DNA of 64,000 nt from Ampullaceana balthica (lineage: Eukaryota > Mollusca > Gastropoda > Lymnaeidae): positions 1-64,000 of the forward strand of contig CALYLW010001095.1 of NCBI GenBank assembly GCA_944989445.1, read 5' to 3'. A program made the position numbers and the translations under genes. Shown piece after piece: positions 41,197 to 52,689 of the stretch (position 1 is the first letter of the stretch; every line of letters starts with the position of its first letter). The notes beneath the pieces were generated by a model that ran no database searches, was not told where the DNA came from, and was given only the letters and a program-made list of their open reading frames with translations.

Positions 41197-42263
41197 CATG
41201 ACATCACTAGTGGACCATGACATCACTATTTGACCATGACATCACCAGTGGGCCATGACATCACTAGTGGAACATGACATCACTAGTGGAACATGACATA
41301 AGCAGTGGACCATGACATCACTAGTGGACCATGACATCACTAGTGGGCCATGACATCACTAGTGGGACATGACATCACTAGTGGACCATGACATAACCAG
41401 TGGACCATGACATCACCAGTGGGCCATGACATCACTAGTGGACCATGACATCACTAGTGGACCATGACATCACTAGTGGACCATGACATCACTAGTGGGA
41501 CATGACATCACTAGTGGGACATGACATCACTAGTGGCACATGACATCACTAGTGGAACATGACATCACTAGTGGAACATGACATCACTAGTGGAACATGA
41601 CATAAGCAGTGGACCATGACATCACTAGTGGACCATGACATCACTAGTGGGCCATGACATCACTAGTGGGACATGACATCACTAGTGGACCATGACATAA
41701 CCAGTGGACCATGACATCACCAGTGGGCCATGACATCACTAGTGGACCATGACATCACTAGTGGACCATGACATCACTAGTGGGACATGACATCACTAGT
41801 GGGACATGACATCACTAGTGGCACATGACATCACTAGTGGACCATGACATCACTAGTGGAACATGACATCACTAGTGGACCATGACATCACCAGTGGACC
41901 ATGACATCACCAGTGGACCATGACATCACTAGTGGGCCATGACATCACTAGTGGACCATGACATCACTAGTGGACCATGACATCACTAGTGGACCATGAC
42001 ATCACTAGTGGAACATGACATCACTAGTGGGCCATGACATCACTAGTGGGACATGACATCACTAGTGGACCATGACATCACTAGTGGACCATGACATCAC
42101 TAGTGGACCATGACATCACAAGTGGGACATGACATCACTAGTGGGACATGACATCACTAGTGGGACATGACATCACTAGTGGGACATGACATCACTAGTG
42201 GACCATGACATCACTAGTGGGCCATGACATCACTAGTGGGACATGACATCACTAGTGGACCAC
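41197..42263 (+). repeat. 20-bp minisatellite (~53 units) with TGACATCA
   Basis: The core is GGACCATGACATCACTAGTG, period 20, with A/C/G variants at positions 2-4 and occasional ACATAAGCAG or ACATAACCAG units. Blocks of variants recur (41260-41420 resembles 41560-41710), showing higher-order duplication. Confidence 0.92.
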
Positions 42264-43030
42264 AAATACACATTTTTTTAAAAACATGCTAAACATTTCT
42301 CAGTAATTAATTGTGTTGGAGAAATTAATTTTAAAAAAAAAGAAAGAGTTTTGAATATTTTCAGTGGACTTGTTCCATTAACAATTAACAATACATATCA
42401 CATTAAGGACATTTAATGGAACCCCATGACCACATAAATTGTATTCAATCTTTTTTACCAGGGAAGATTGTGCACACAGAAGATTTTTAATTGTCTTGTA
42501 TGTTTGGCACACAGAAGATCTGGTATTGATTTGTATAATATGAGATCCCAAGTTTACAATGATAAATACATGTAATCCAATCCCTTGACTTGGTAAGGAA
42601 TCAGTTTGAAATGAGTGACCTGAAATCCAGAGTTGATCAACTGGAATGGCTCAGATCAGTATGAGTGATAATATTCATTTGCTTGACCATACATTCAATT
42701 TGAAATTCTTTTTATAAGACGCAACATTGGCACTTAACCTAAGCAATTTTATTTGACCACCCTATCGAACACAGTATTACAATTAAATCATACTCATACT
42801 TTCACACCTACAGGACTATTATTTGCAATCCTTCAAGTACCGGTATCTAATACTTAATGTTAAACTTAAATAAGGACTCAAACAAGTTGTGCGACCAAAT
42901 CTTGCTACATGCAGTAGTTGATTGTTGTCAATGACGACCAACTTAAACATTTCTGTTTTCAGCTAAAGTTTGTGACAGTTTGATTGAATTTCAGTTCAGT
43001 ACATTTTCCTGGTGTGTTAAGTTAGAATTA
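42264..43030. other. No recognisable gene
   Basis: Plain AT-rich sequence between the 20-bp array and the next MITE cluster. I see no supported frame or repeat. Confidence 0.5.
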
Positions 43031-43676
43031 AGGTTGTACCTGAATTCTGTTCCGGCAAACCCGGAATCTGGCCATTTTTACAAATCCGGCTCCGGCAGGA
43101 TTTCACTTCATAAATCCAGCCAAATCCTGCTGGCTGGTAGAGCCCTAATATATATATATATATACTAGGGGCAAGTACCCGGCTTTTCCCGGGTTTAACA
43201 GCAACAAAAACAAAACAACAACAACAGCAACAACAACATGAAGGACATTATCGTCGCAGGGCAAGGGATGTGGACAACAACAACAACAGCAAAAACAACA
43301 CAAAAACAAAACAACAACTACAACAGCAACAACAACAAAGCAACAACAAAAGCAACAACAACAAAACATTTATGTTATGGCGATAGTCGCCTTCTTGTTA
43401 ATCTCGACACCAAAATGTTTATTATTTTGCGTCATTATTTTACGTCTTAATTTTCAATAATTTTTATTTTATATAGCTCATATAAGGAAAAACTACATTT
43501 TGGGCCACCGGCCCCAGTATCTTATATATATATATATGGAACGAAACCTGTTTAATAACCTTTCCGGTATAATTTTGTGTACGTGTACCAAATTTCACGT
43601 TATTTGGTTGTTTGGATCTTGAGTTATTAGAGGACAGACAGACAACAAATGCGTCTTATATGTATAGAGATATATT

Positions 43677-44290
43677 AGGGCTGCGGAAATTAACGATTAA
43701 TTTCTCGATTAATCGTTAAATTTTTTTATCGATTAAAATTATTTTAATCGATAAAAATTCAATTACAGTTAAAGAAAATATTTATAATATTTTTAAAATT
43801 TTTTATTAATAAATAATTAATAATAATTTATATATTTTTTGTACGTACAAACTTCTCCCGCGTAATATTATAATTTATTTGATTACTTTATGTGGACCAG
43901 CAGACGTCAACTAAAAAATGGCTGACAGCATCAGCGCAGTTAAATTTAAACATATAACTAGAAAGTTGAGCAAAAATGTTGTCTTTAAGCTAACTGTGGA
44001 TGGCAAAGTCAAAGATGGTGAAAAAGTTTACTGTGTTCACTGCCATAAACAATTCTCTTTTAAAGGATCAAATACATCACTGACGTACCACCTTCAGCAC
44101 AAACATCCGATCAAGTATCAACACATTGTCATAAAATTTAGTTCAAAATACATGATTGTATTCTTAATTTTCAATGTCCGTGAGAAATGTTCAGTTTAAT
44201 GACGTCATAAATTTCTATTTTTGGCTTTAATCGAAATTATCAATTAATTAATCGATAATTTTTCAAAAGTTAACGATTAAATTTAAATTA
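43677..44290 (+). mobile_element. BED-finger hAT element, right-truncated, copy in unit 1
   Basis: The left end TAGGGCTGCGGAAATTAACG and ATTAATCG palindromes match 22451-23275 and 23981-24446. The right end stops short in TTTAAATTAATATA without the CAGCCCTA terminus. The copy in unit 2 is 44934-45547. Confidence 0.75.
43918..44199 (+). CDS. BED-type zinc-finger ORF of a hAT element, copy 1
   Basis: A 93-codon frame starting MADSISAVKFKHITRK. It contains one BED-like finger: YCVHCHKQFSFKGSNTSLTY followed by HLQHKHP, i.e. C-x2-C ... H-x4-H. BED fingers bind DNA at hAT transposase N-termini. No catalytic domain follows: the frame ends soon after the finger and the element's end is reached. It is therefore a stand-alone DNA-binding remnant. 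Expression is unknown. Confidence 0.6.
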   Translation: MADSISAVKFKHITRKLSKNVVFKLTVDGKVKDGEKVYCVHCHKQFSFKGSNTSLTYHLQHKHPIKYQHIVIKFSSKYMIVFLIFNVREKCSV

Positions 44291-45174
44291 ATATATATGT
44301 AATAACTCCAGCAAATCTGGAATCCTGCCATTTTTACAAATCCGGCTCCAGCTGGATTTCACTTCATAAATCCAGCCAAATCCTGCTGGCTGGTAGAGCC
44401 CTAATATATATATATATATACTAGGGGCAAGTACCCGGCTTTTCCCGGGTTTAACAGCAACAAAAACAAAACAACAACAACAGCAACAACAACATGAAGG
44501 ACATTATCGTCGCAGGGCAAGGGATGTGGACAACAACAACAACAGCAAAAACAACACAAAAACAAAACAACAACTACAACAGCAACAACAACAAAGCAAC
44601 AACAAAAGCAACAACAACAAAACATTTATGTTATGGCGATAGTCGCCTTCTTGTTAATCTCGACACCAAAATGTTTATTATTTTGCGTCATTATTTTACG
44701 TCTTAATTTTCAATAATTTTTATTTTATATAGCTCATATAAGGAAAAAACTACATTTTGGGCCACCGGCCCCAGTATCTTATATATATATATATGGAACG
44801 AAACCTGTTTAATAACCTTTCCGGTATAATTTTGTGTACGTGTACCAAATTTCACGTTATTTGGTTGTTTGGATCTTGAGTTATTAGAGGACAGACAGAC
44901 AACAAATGCGTCTTATATGTATAGAGATATATTAGGGCTGCGGAAATTAACGATTAATTTCTCGATTAATCGTTAAATTTTTTTATCGATTAAAATTATT
45001 TTAATCGATAAAAATTCAATTACAGTTAAAGAAAATATTTATAATATTTTTAAAATTTTTTATTAATAAATAATTAATAATAATTTATATATTTTTTGTA
45101 CGTACAAACTTCTCCCGCGTAATATTATAATTTATTTGATTACTTTATGTGGACCAGCAGACGTCAACTAAAAA

Positions 45175-45456
45175 ATGGCTGACAGCATCAGCGCAGTTAA
45201 ATTTAAACATATAACTAGAAAGTTGAGCAAAAATGTTGTCTTTAAGCTAACTGTGGATGGCAAAGTCAAAGATGGTGAAAAAGTTTACTGTGTTCACTGC
45301 CATAAACAATTCTCTTTTAAAGGATCAAATACATCACTGACGTACCACCTTCAGCACAAACATCCGATCAAGTATCAACACATTGTCATAAAATTTAGTT
45401 CAAAATACATGATTGTATTCTTAATTTTCAATGTCCGTGAGAAATGTTCAGTTTAA
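45175..45456 (+). CDS. BED-type zinc-finger ORF of a hAT element, copy 2
   Basis: Identical in translation to the ORF at 43918-44199, as part of the tandem duplication. The C-x2-C ... H-x4-H finger is preserved. Confidence 0.6.
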   Translation: MADSISAVKFKHITRKLSKNVVFKLTVDGKVKDGEKVYCVHCHKQFSFKGSNTSLTYHLQHKHPIKYQHIVIKFSSKYMIVFLIFNVREKCSV

Positions 45457-45796
45457 TGACGTCATAAATTTCTATTTTTGGCTTTAATCGAAATTATCAA
45501 TTAATTAATCGATAATTTTTCAAAAGTTAACGATTAAATTTAAATTAATATATATGTAATAACTCCAGCAAATCTGGAATCCTGCCATTTTTACAAATCC
45601 GGCTCCAGCTGGATTTCACTTCATAAATCCGACTCTGGCTAGATTAAAAAAATTTTAATCCGGTACAGCCCTAGTTAGATTGTGTATTCGGTACAGCCCT
45701 AGTGTTTTCAATCTCAAACTTGTTAGGAAGTTTCAATTGAAAGCAAAATGACAAGATGGTTATGTATGCAAATATTTAACATTATAATGATCAACT

Positions 45797-45860
45797 AGAG
45801 TATCACCCGTCAAAAATGACGGAAGTTTTCAAAATAAATACACATCAGATTAAAAAATAA
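45797..45860. mobile_element. TE terminus with ATCACCCGTCAAAAATGACG
   Basis: CTAGAGTATCACCCGTC, then AAAAATGACGGAAGTTTTC. The inverted counterpart is at 49735-49772 (GAAAACTTCCGTCATTTTTG, then ACGGGTGATACCTAG). The two could bound one 4-kb composite or be solo ends of two elements. Confidence 0.5.
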
Positions 45861-46505
45861 CGTAATACAGAACTTTTATTTACCGTATTTTATTTATTTT
45901 TATTTGATTCATTTATTATCATATTGACCAATTTTATGCAGAATGTTCGAAAAGTGTTATTTTTGGTGCAGCACTATTAAACAAAATCAATCGCAGGGCC
46001 ACCTAACAGCATTACATCCATGTCGCAGCGCCACCTATATTACAACCATACAGACGACGGGAATTATGTATATTGATATGACAAGATTGTTACTTAACTT
46101 ATGCATAAATTTAAAATTATAATGATCAATTTGTCAAAGAATGTACTAAAGGTGAGCGACATGACTAGCCTTAGATCAATATTTGTGTATGTTATCATAA
46201 AGGCTGTTTTGGAATAGTCTCTCTCTGTCCTCTGCTAAATATTGGAACTGTTTCTCTTCTCTCAGCTTTGTATTTCAAATTTGTAAAAAAAAATTAAGTC
46301 TAAGAATGCCACAGCTGATTATTATTTATTTATCAGCTGAATTTTATCCTTCAAAGTTGGGAAAGATTTTTAAAGTTTATGTTTTCTCCAATTTCACAAC
46401 TTTGGTCTGTGTGGCTCTCTTCTTTCATGTTCATTTTGTGAGTGACCTTATAAGTGTCAACTGTCACTGAGGAAATCCCCTGGCAATAGGCTGATCAAAC
46501 TTACA
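45861..46505. other. No recognisable gene
   Basis: Includes GGGCCACCTAACAGC and GCAGCGCCACCTATA phrases (45995-46045), probably part of the element whose end is at 45797. Nothing coding was seen. Confidence 0.4.
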
Positions 46506-46507
46506 TT

Positions 46508-46672
46508 TGAGAAATTTGACACGTCTTGTGTTGACTTAATACTTGACACGTCTTGTGTTGACTTAATACTTGACACGTCTTGTGTTGACTTAATAATTGA
46601 CACGTCTTGTGTTGACTTAATACTTGACACGTCATGTGTTGACTTAATACTTGACACGTCTTGTGTTGACTT
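46508..46672 (+). repeat. 27-bp minisatellite, six units
   Basis: The core TTGACACGTCTTGTGTTGAC repeats at period 27 (GACACG at 46518, 46545 and so on). One unit has CATG in place of CTTG. Confidence 0.9.
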
Positions 46673-47139
46673 TCTTTTAACTTTAAAAATGTCTTTGTAA
46701 AAATTTGTACATTTTCCCCCCAAAATTTTCCATTTCTTAAGATCAATTAAAAAACTACCTAAAGTTTGAGATTTTACTTCTATTCAGCAAAGTTTTTGGC
46801 AGTTGCGTTCTCAAGCAGCAGCATGTGCATCACAAGGAAAGATTTTTACTTGAGTTCTGATGATTGTTTAGCACTAATCTAAAGTACAACAGCACAGGTT
46901 CATTTTCTTTGCCAATGACTTCTTAATCATTGTAGATATTGTAACTGTATGAGATACCAGCTGTTTTGGTAAATATCTTCTGTGACTTGCTATTGTTTTA
47001 TGGATATCTTTTTTTCTGCTTACTACAAAGCCTTTTTTTAAATTAAAAAGCTAATTTAAACCTCATGGCTCCACTTCCAGATCAAGTCATTCGTAGACTT
47101 AGATCAGGCGTGGCCAGGCCCGTAGTAACCGATTGCAAA
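46673..47139. other. No recognisable gene
   Basis: AT-rich spacer between the 27-bp array and the Tigger-like element. Nothing supported. Confidence 0.4.
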
Positions 47140-47141
47140 TA

Positions 47142-48478
47142 CAGTCGAAACCGCTTATGTCGACGGCGTTGGGGTATGAAAAATGGCGTCGACATAACCG
47201 ATGATCGAGATAAAGGAAAATCAATATGGCGGCAAAATATTAACATGTGCTTGAAATTTCTTTATGTACATGATTAATTAGTTAGCGTTAATTAGTGATG
47301 GGATGATTTATCGGAATCGTATCGGAACCCTAATATTTCTTCACTCTTTCCTAAGTCTAAGGTTGTAATTAATGTAATGACCGTTCGTTTTTAAGGACCG
47401 TTTAAAATTTAAATATAACTATAACCATGGTTCCCACTCAGGAAAACGGGAAAAAGTCGGGAATTCTTAAAAATAAATTCTCGGCCTTGAAAGTCGGGAA
47501 AAGTTATGACTAATCGGGAATTTATATTATATATATATACATATATATACACATGTATCTATATTTATGCCGAAGTAAAGGACTTTGATTACGTCTCTGT
47601 CATGTTTCGATTCCATTTATTTAATGAAAAATAAGTTACCAGTTTATAATTGTCTGCGCATGCGCTAAAAGGTTAAAGTTTACGCTTCGCCGTGTCACAG
47701 TCGCGTTTGCGAATTTAAAATACAAATAACAAATCAATATGGTTATTTTAAGTTTAATGCTTTTGATGTATATATATTTATGCCGAAGTAAAGGACTTTG
47801 ATAACGTCTCTGTCATGTTTCCATTCCATTTAATAATTTTAAAAAAAGTTACCAGTTTATAATTGTCTGCGCATGCGTTAAAAGGTCAAAGTTTTCGCCT
47901 CGCGTCGTCCCATGGCGCGTGTCACAGCCGATCGCGTTTGCAATGCCCGTCGAATCAGCAAATAAAAAAAAATAAACATATCAATATGGTAATTTTAAGT
48001 TTAATGCTTTTGACGTGCAGGATATCTGTTACTATCAGAACGCTCTCGAATTTCCTCAGTCAATCAAACTTGTAATATAAATAAAACTATTGTGGCCTTG
48101 ACCGTTGATCACAGTACTGTGTAAAATCAGTTTCATCGTCACGCGCGTGTTAGTGTCACAGTCACTTATCTTACTGGTAACAAAGCAACAACAACAAACT
48201 TTTAAAAGAATAATAATTTATTAATTTTTTTATTTAATTATATAAAAACCAACGTCGATTCTCGATACAAACCTTTATTTTCAACCGACGAAAATCGAGT
48301 TAAGTTGCAAATTTGGCCCTCTTTTGTGCTCGAGATACTAGGTTTCGGCGACATAAAAGAATCGACATTACCGATGAGAAAATGCTAAGACAAAGAGAGA
48401 ATTTGGCGGTTCCAATAAAAAACGTCGACATAATAGGGTGGTCGATATAACCGAGCTCGAGATAAGTGGGTTCGACTG
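47142..48478. mobile_element. Tigger/pogo-like MITE with TA target site and internal duplication
   Basis: Left end CAGTCGAAACCGCTTATGTC; right end, inverted, CAGTCGAACCCACTTATCTC, flanked by TA. Subterminal GTCGACATAACCG boxes and CTCGAGATAAGTGGG match the other family members. Inside, about 47566 onward and 47788 onward are two copies of GCCGAAGTAAAGGACTTTGA followed by TTATAATTGTCTGCGCATGC. The TGCGCATGCGC matches the NRF1 consensus. Confidence 0.75.
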
Positions 48479-48695
48479 TACATGTATTTACTTTGATCAA
48501 CCGATTGCAAATATTTACTTTGATCAACCGATTGCAAATATTTACTTTGATCAACCGATTGCAAATATTTACTTAGATCAACCGATTGCAAATATTTACT
48601 TTGATCAACCGATTGCAAATATTTACTTAGATCAACCGATTGCAAATATTTACTTTGATCAACCAATTGCAAAAAATTTCTGAAATCAACTGACT
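48478..48695 (+). repeat. 27-bp minisatellite, eight units, abutting a TE end
   Basis: Core ACTTTGATCAACCGATTGCA, period 27, starting right after the TA of the preceding element. The T/A variant (TTTGATC or TTAGATC) alternates in the later units. Confidence 0.88.
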
Positions 48696-48756
48696 GTAAA
48701 TATTTGACCATGAAATTATTGATCTTACTATTTATGTTGGGAAACAAGGAGAAAAG

Positions 48757-49020
48757 TTGAAACATTGCTTGACCACTGGGCCAGCTGAGTTGAAACATTG
48801 CTTGACCACTGGGCCAGCTGAGTTGAAACATTGCTTGACCACTGGGCCAGCTGAGTTGAAACATTGCTTGACCACTGGGCCAGCTGAGTTGAAACATTGC
48901 TTGACCACTGGGCCAGCTGAGTTGAAACATTGCTTGACCACTGGGCCAGCTAAGTTGAAACATTGCTTGACCACTGGGCCAGCTGAGTTTAAACATTGCT
49001 TGAACACTGGGCCAGCTGAG
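48757..49020 (+). repeat. 33-bp minisatellite, eight units
   Basis: Core GAAACATTGCTTGACCACTG then GGCCAGCTGAGTT, period 33. Units are nearly identical. All frames through it are repeat artefacts. Confidence 0.92.
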
Positions 49021-49420
49021 TTTTTTTTTAAGGAATCTATTTATAGAATTAATGATTTTAGTTAAAGCTTTCAGGAAGTTTAAATGATTTTAATTTAGAT
49101 AGAAATTTTCATCATATTAGTTGACTGGTCTATTAATTTCAGGAAGAGGAAAGCTTCCTTCATGAAGACAGCTTGTACTCCACTCTCCCAGTTAATGCTA
49201 ATGTTGATAATGTAATACATTTTTTTATCTTACTATTATTCTTGAACATTGGATTTAACTTAAATAACATGAAATAAAAACAAGACAGAACATTTTATTG
49301 AATTATTTATGATCAGTGTTTGTGTGTGAATAATTAAACAATATAATTTTCAATGTCTGTCCGTGACGCTACTAATTTTAGAAAGCAGGAAAAACCAAAT
49401 TACTGCACCAATGCATCAAA
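49021..49420. other. Mostly plain sequence with one exon-like stretch
   Basis: 49141-49212 sits between TTAATTTCAG and GTAATA and reads EEESFLHEDSLYSTLPVNAN. It has no recognisable homology and is too short to call. Confidence 0.25.
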
Positions 49421-49424
49421 AGTT

Positions 49425-50095
49425 GTGCAAATTAAAGATGCCCTGTAAAAAAATATTATATGATGTCATTGTTTTCGCTCATACATGTATTTTAATTTTG
49501 GAAAAGGGATCAATGTAAAAATAGGATTTGATGATGGTTAATTATAAAATAAAAAAACAAAGGGGGCGCCGTAGGCGCCCTACAACCCCTATTATAAAAT
49601 ACTTTGTGTACATTTCAGAAAGTTTAATATTTCGTATTTATCAAACAAGGACAAGTTAGTTCGGCTTTTGAAATGGTCGGCGCCGTAGGCGTCCTAAAAA
49701 AAGTGCATTTTTAAAATAAAATAAATAGATTTCAGCTGAAAACTTCCGTCATTTTTGACGGGTGATACCTAGTAAACAATATAATAGCCCAAGTCACAAG
49801 AAGGATCCGTAGCGCTATAACATCATTTTTTTAAGCTTATATTTAATATAAGGTGTGCATGAAAAGGTGTGCAAATTAATTATAAATTTAAGAGGCGCTG
49901 TAAAAAATATTATATGATGTCATTGTTTTAGCTTATACTTATATCTTAATTTTGGAAAAGGAAACTATTTGAGGATTTATAATTATAAAATACTTTGTGT
50001 ACATTTCAGGAAGTTTAATATTTATTATTTATCAAACAAGGATAAGTTACTTGGGGTTTTGACAAAAAAAGTATGCGCCCTACAACCCCTAGTTT
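49425..50095. repeat. Duplicated TE-derived block with GC-rich hairpins
   Basis: AAAATATTATATGATGTCAT (49450 and 49905), TTAATTTTGGAAAAGG (49490 and 49950) and AATACTTTGTGTACATTTCA (49597 and 49989) occur twice, about 450 and 390 bp apart. GGCGCCGTAGGCGCC-type palindromes at 49565 and 49680 form hairpins. The inverted terminus TTCCGTCATTTTTGACGGGT lies at 49743. Confidence 0.6.
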
Positions 50096-51022
50096 TACTA
50101 TAAGGAGGCACCATAGTGTGAGTGAATATTTTTACCCATCATAATGTATGCATCAAGTTATATCTAAAATTAATTGATTGAGATAATGACATCTACACAT
50201 TCATTAAAGACACAGTAATCTTCTGTATTGAAAGAGCTTCTGTGATATGTAACTTAAGATAAAGAGGGTTTTAAACCTCTAATGATTAGTAAATAATTTA
50301 AGTACTCAGATGGCAATATAAAAAGAAAGATTCTGCAGAGAATATTATCCATATAAAAAATAAAAACAATTTTTAAACATGTGAAAATCAATGATTTTAT
50401 TTGATGTGTGTCACAGATAAAAAAATTCGTTTAAGGTAGCTTAAAATATTCCTGACAGTCAGGAACACATGTCAATTAAGCACTGAATAAATCATGACCT
50501 TGTCACTATGAGAGGAAGTGGTGATAGGGCACATGACTTTTTGGAAGGTAAGTGATTTGAATACAAAGTCGACTTCACAAAAAATATTTTTTTTTAACAT
50601 TACATATTATTATTATTCTAGCGTCCTACATTCTGATAAGAAAGCACAGACCATGCTGGCGACTGCCAGTTCACAGGTCACGGCTGTGAGGTTTTGTATG
50701 GCACAATTCCCAGTACCATTTGTTTTTCCTATTAATTTCAGGTACTCATTTGAGCTGAACTCAAAAACCTTAGCAACATGATCAAATTACTGCCTTAGCA
50801 GACTCTTGCTACATCTAAATTCACTGAACATATGGAAGTTTATAAATTCTAAGCCCATTTTAAAAAGGAAAAAAGTGAAATTTAATTATTATTAAATTTG
50901 CCCCGAGACATAATGACAACAGTTGTGAAGATAAATAAAATGGCATGAAAAATCCAAAATAAAACAGCAATAAATAAAACAGCAATACTTATTAATAAAC
51001 GTCTTCATTTTCATTCATTTCT
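50096..51022. other. Mostly plain sequence; LINE/SINE-tail trace
   Basis: AATCTTCTGTATTGAAAGAG near 50218 resembles the shared LINE/SINE tail (CTTCTGCATAGAAGGAG). An ATG frame MRGSGDRAHDFLE at 50508-50547 is followed by a strong GTAAGT donor, but no acceptor partner or homology was found. Confidence 0.3.
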
Positions 51023-51029
51023 ATGATTT

Positions 51030-52506
51030 TTGCAACTCAGAGCAGTCAGTATTTTTGCAACTCAGAGCAGTCAGTATTTTTGCAACTCAGAGCAGTCAGT
51101 ATTTTTGCAAATCAGAGCAGTCAGTATTTTTGCAACTCAGAGCAGTCAGTATTTTTGCAACTCAGAGCAGTCAGTATTTTTGCAACTCAGAGAAGTCAGT
51201 ATTTTTGCAACTCAGAGCAGTCAGTATTTTTGCAACTCAGAGCAGTCAGTATTTTTGCAACTCAGAGAAGTCAGTATTTTTGCAACTCAGAGCAGTCAGT
51301 ATTTTTGCAACTCAGAGCAGTCAGTATTTTTGCAACTCAGAGCAGTCAGTATTTTTGCAACTCAGAGCAGTCAGTATTGTTGCAACTCAGAGCAGTCAGT
51401 ATTGTTGCAACTCAGAGCAGTCAGTATTGTTGCAACTCAGAGCAGTCAGTATTGTTTCAACTCAGAGCAGTCAGTATTGTTTCAACTCAGAGCAGTCAGT
51501 ATTGTTGCAACTCAGAGCAGTCAGTATTGTTTCAACTCAGAGCAGTCAGTATTGTTGCAACTCAGAGCAGTCAGTATTGTTTCAACTCAGAGCAGTCAGT
51601 ATTGTTGCAACTCAGAGCAGTCAGTATTGTTGCAACTCAGAGCAGTCAGTATTGTTGCAACTCAGAGCAGTCAGTATTGTTGCAACTCAGAGCAGTCAGT
51701 ATTGTTGCAACTCAGAGCAGTCAGTATTTTTGCAACTCAGAGCAGTCAGTATTGTTGCAAATCAGAGCAGTCAGTATTGTTGCAACTCAGGGCAGTCAGT
51801 ATTGTTGCAACTCAGGGCAGTCAGTATTGTTGCAACTCAGAGCAGTCAGTATTTTTGCAACTCAGAGCAGTCAGTATTTTTGCAACTCAGAGCAGTCAGT
51901 ATTGTTGCAACTCAGAGCAGTCAGTATTGTTGCAACTCAGAGCAGTCAGTATTGTTGCAACTCAGAGCAGTCAGTATTGTTGCAACTCAGAGCAGTCAGT
52001 ATTTTTGCAACTCAGAGCAGTCAGTATTGTTGCAACTCAGAGCAGTCAGTATTTTTGCAACTCAGAGCAGTCAGTATTTTTGCAACTCAGAGCAGTCAGT
52101 ATTTTTGCAACTCAGAGCAGTCAGTATTTTTGCAACTCAGAGCAGTCAGTATTTTTGCAACTCAGAGCAGTCAGTATTTTTGCAACTCAGAGCAGTCAGC
52201 ATTTTTGCAACTCAGAGCAGTCAGTATTTTTGCAACCCAGAGCAGTCAGTATTTTTGCAACTCAGAGCAGTCAGTATTTTTGCAACTCAGAGCAGTCAGT
52301 ATTTTTGCAACTCAGAGCAGTCAGTATTTTTGCAACTCAGAGCAGTCAGTATTTTTGCAACTCAGGGCAGTCAGTATTTTTGCAACTCAGGGCAGTCAGT
52401 ATTTTTGCAACTCAGGGCAGTCAGTATTTTGCAACTCAGGGCAGTCAGTATTTTTGCAACTCAGAGCAGTCAGTATTTTTGCAACTCAGAGCAGTCAGTA
52501 TTTTTG
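51030..52506 (+). repeat. 25-bp minisatellite (~59 units) with block structure
   Basis: Core ACTCAGAGCAGTCAGTATTT then TTGCA, period 25. Three main variants, ATTTTTGCAA, ATTGTTGCAA and ATTGTTTCAA, are arranged in blocks. T-type forms both flanks, G-type the centre, and the TTTCAA form only about 51450-51590. The ~500-codon frames in all three + phases are rotations of the same repeat, not proteins. One 24-bp unit lies near 52430. Confidence 0.93.
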
Positions 52507-52689
52507 CAGTTGCAGTTTGAATTAACACGTTATTGGACATCAAAAAATAATGTTATTCGCCTTTGTCTACCTTTCAAATTCTAGATACATGATTACATGT
52601 ACTACCATAGAGCACGATCTGCACAATCGTTATTTCGAATCTAAAGTTAGTATAAAGTAATGGGAGTGAGACTGCAATCAGGCTTTTAA

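Larger units (their letters stand above)
43073..45640 (+). repeat. 1,257-bp tandem duplication plus partial third copy
   Basis: Unit 1 is about 43073-44329 and unit 2 about 44330-45586; a partial third start follows at 45587-45640. The offset is 1,256-1,257 bp throughout, and the interior is almost identical, with one A inserted in the AGGAAAAACTAC run of unit 2. Each unit holds an ACAACAACA-rich tract, a CAAGTACCCGGCTTTTCCCG terminus, ACAGACAGACAA and a BED-finger element. Unit borders lie in a MITE present in several copies. Confidence 0.9.

Noticed and set aside
38934..42263. CRISPR-like array
   Set aside because: Repeats are contiguous without unique spacers, in animal DNA; these are minisatellites.
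43145..43450. Cys/Val-rich and Asn/Thr-rich frames in the ACAACA tract
   Set aside because: They are simple-repeat translations of (AAC)n and its complement, duplicated at 44401-44706.
51023..52584. Three overlapping ~500-codon open frames
   Set aside because: They are rotations of one 25-bp tandem repeat without stop codons; the same peptide appears in all three phases.
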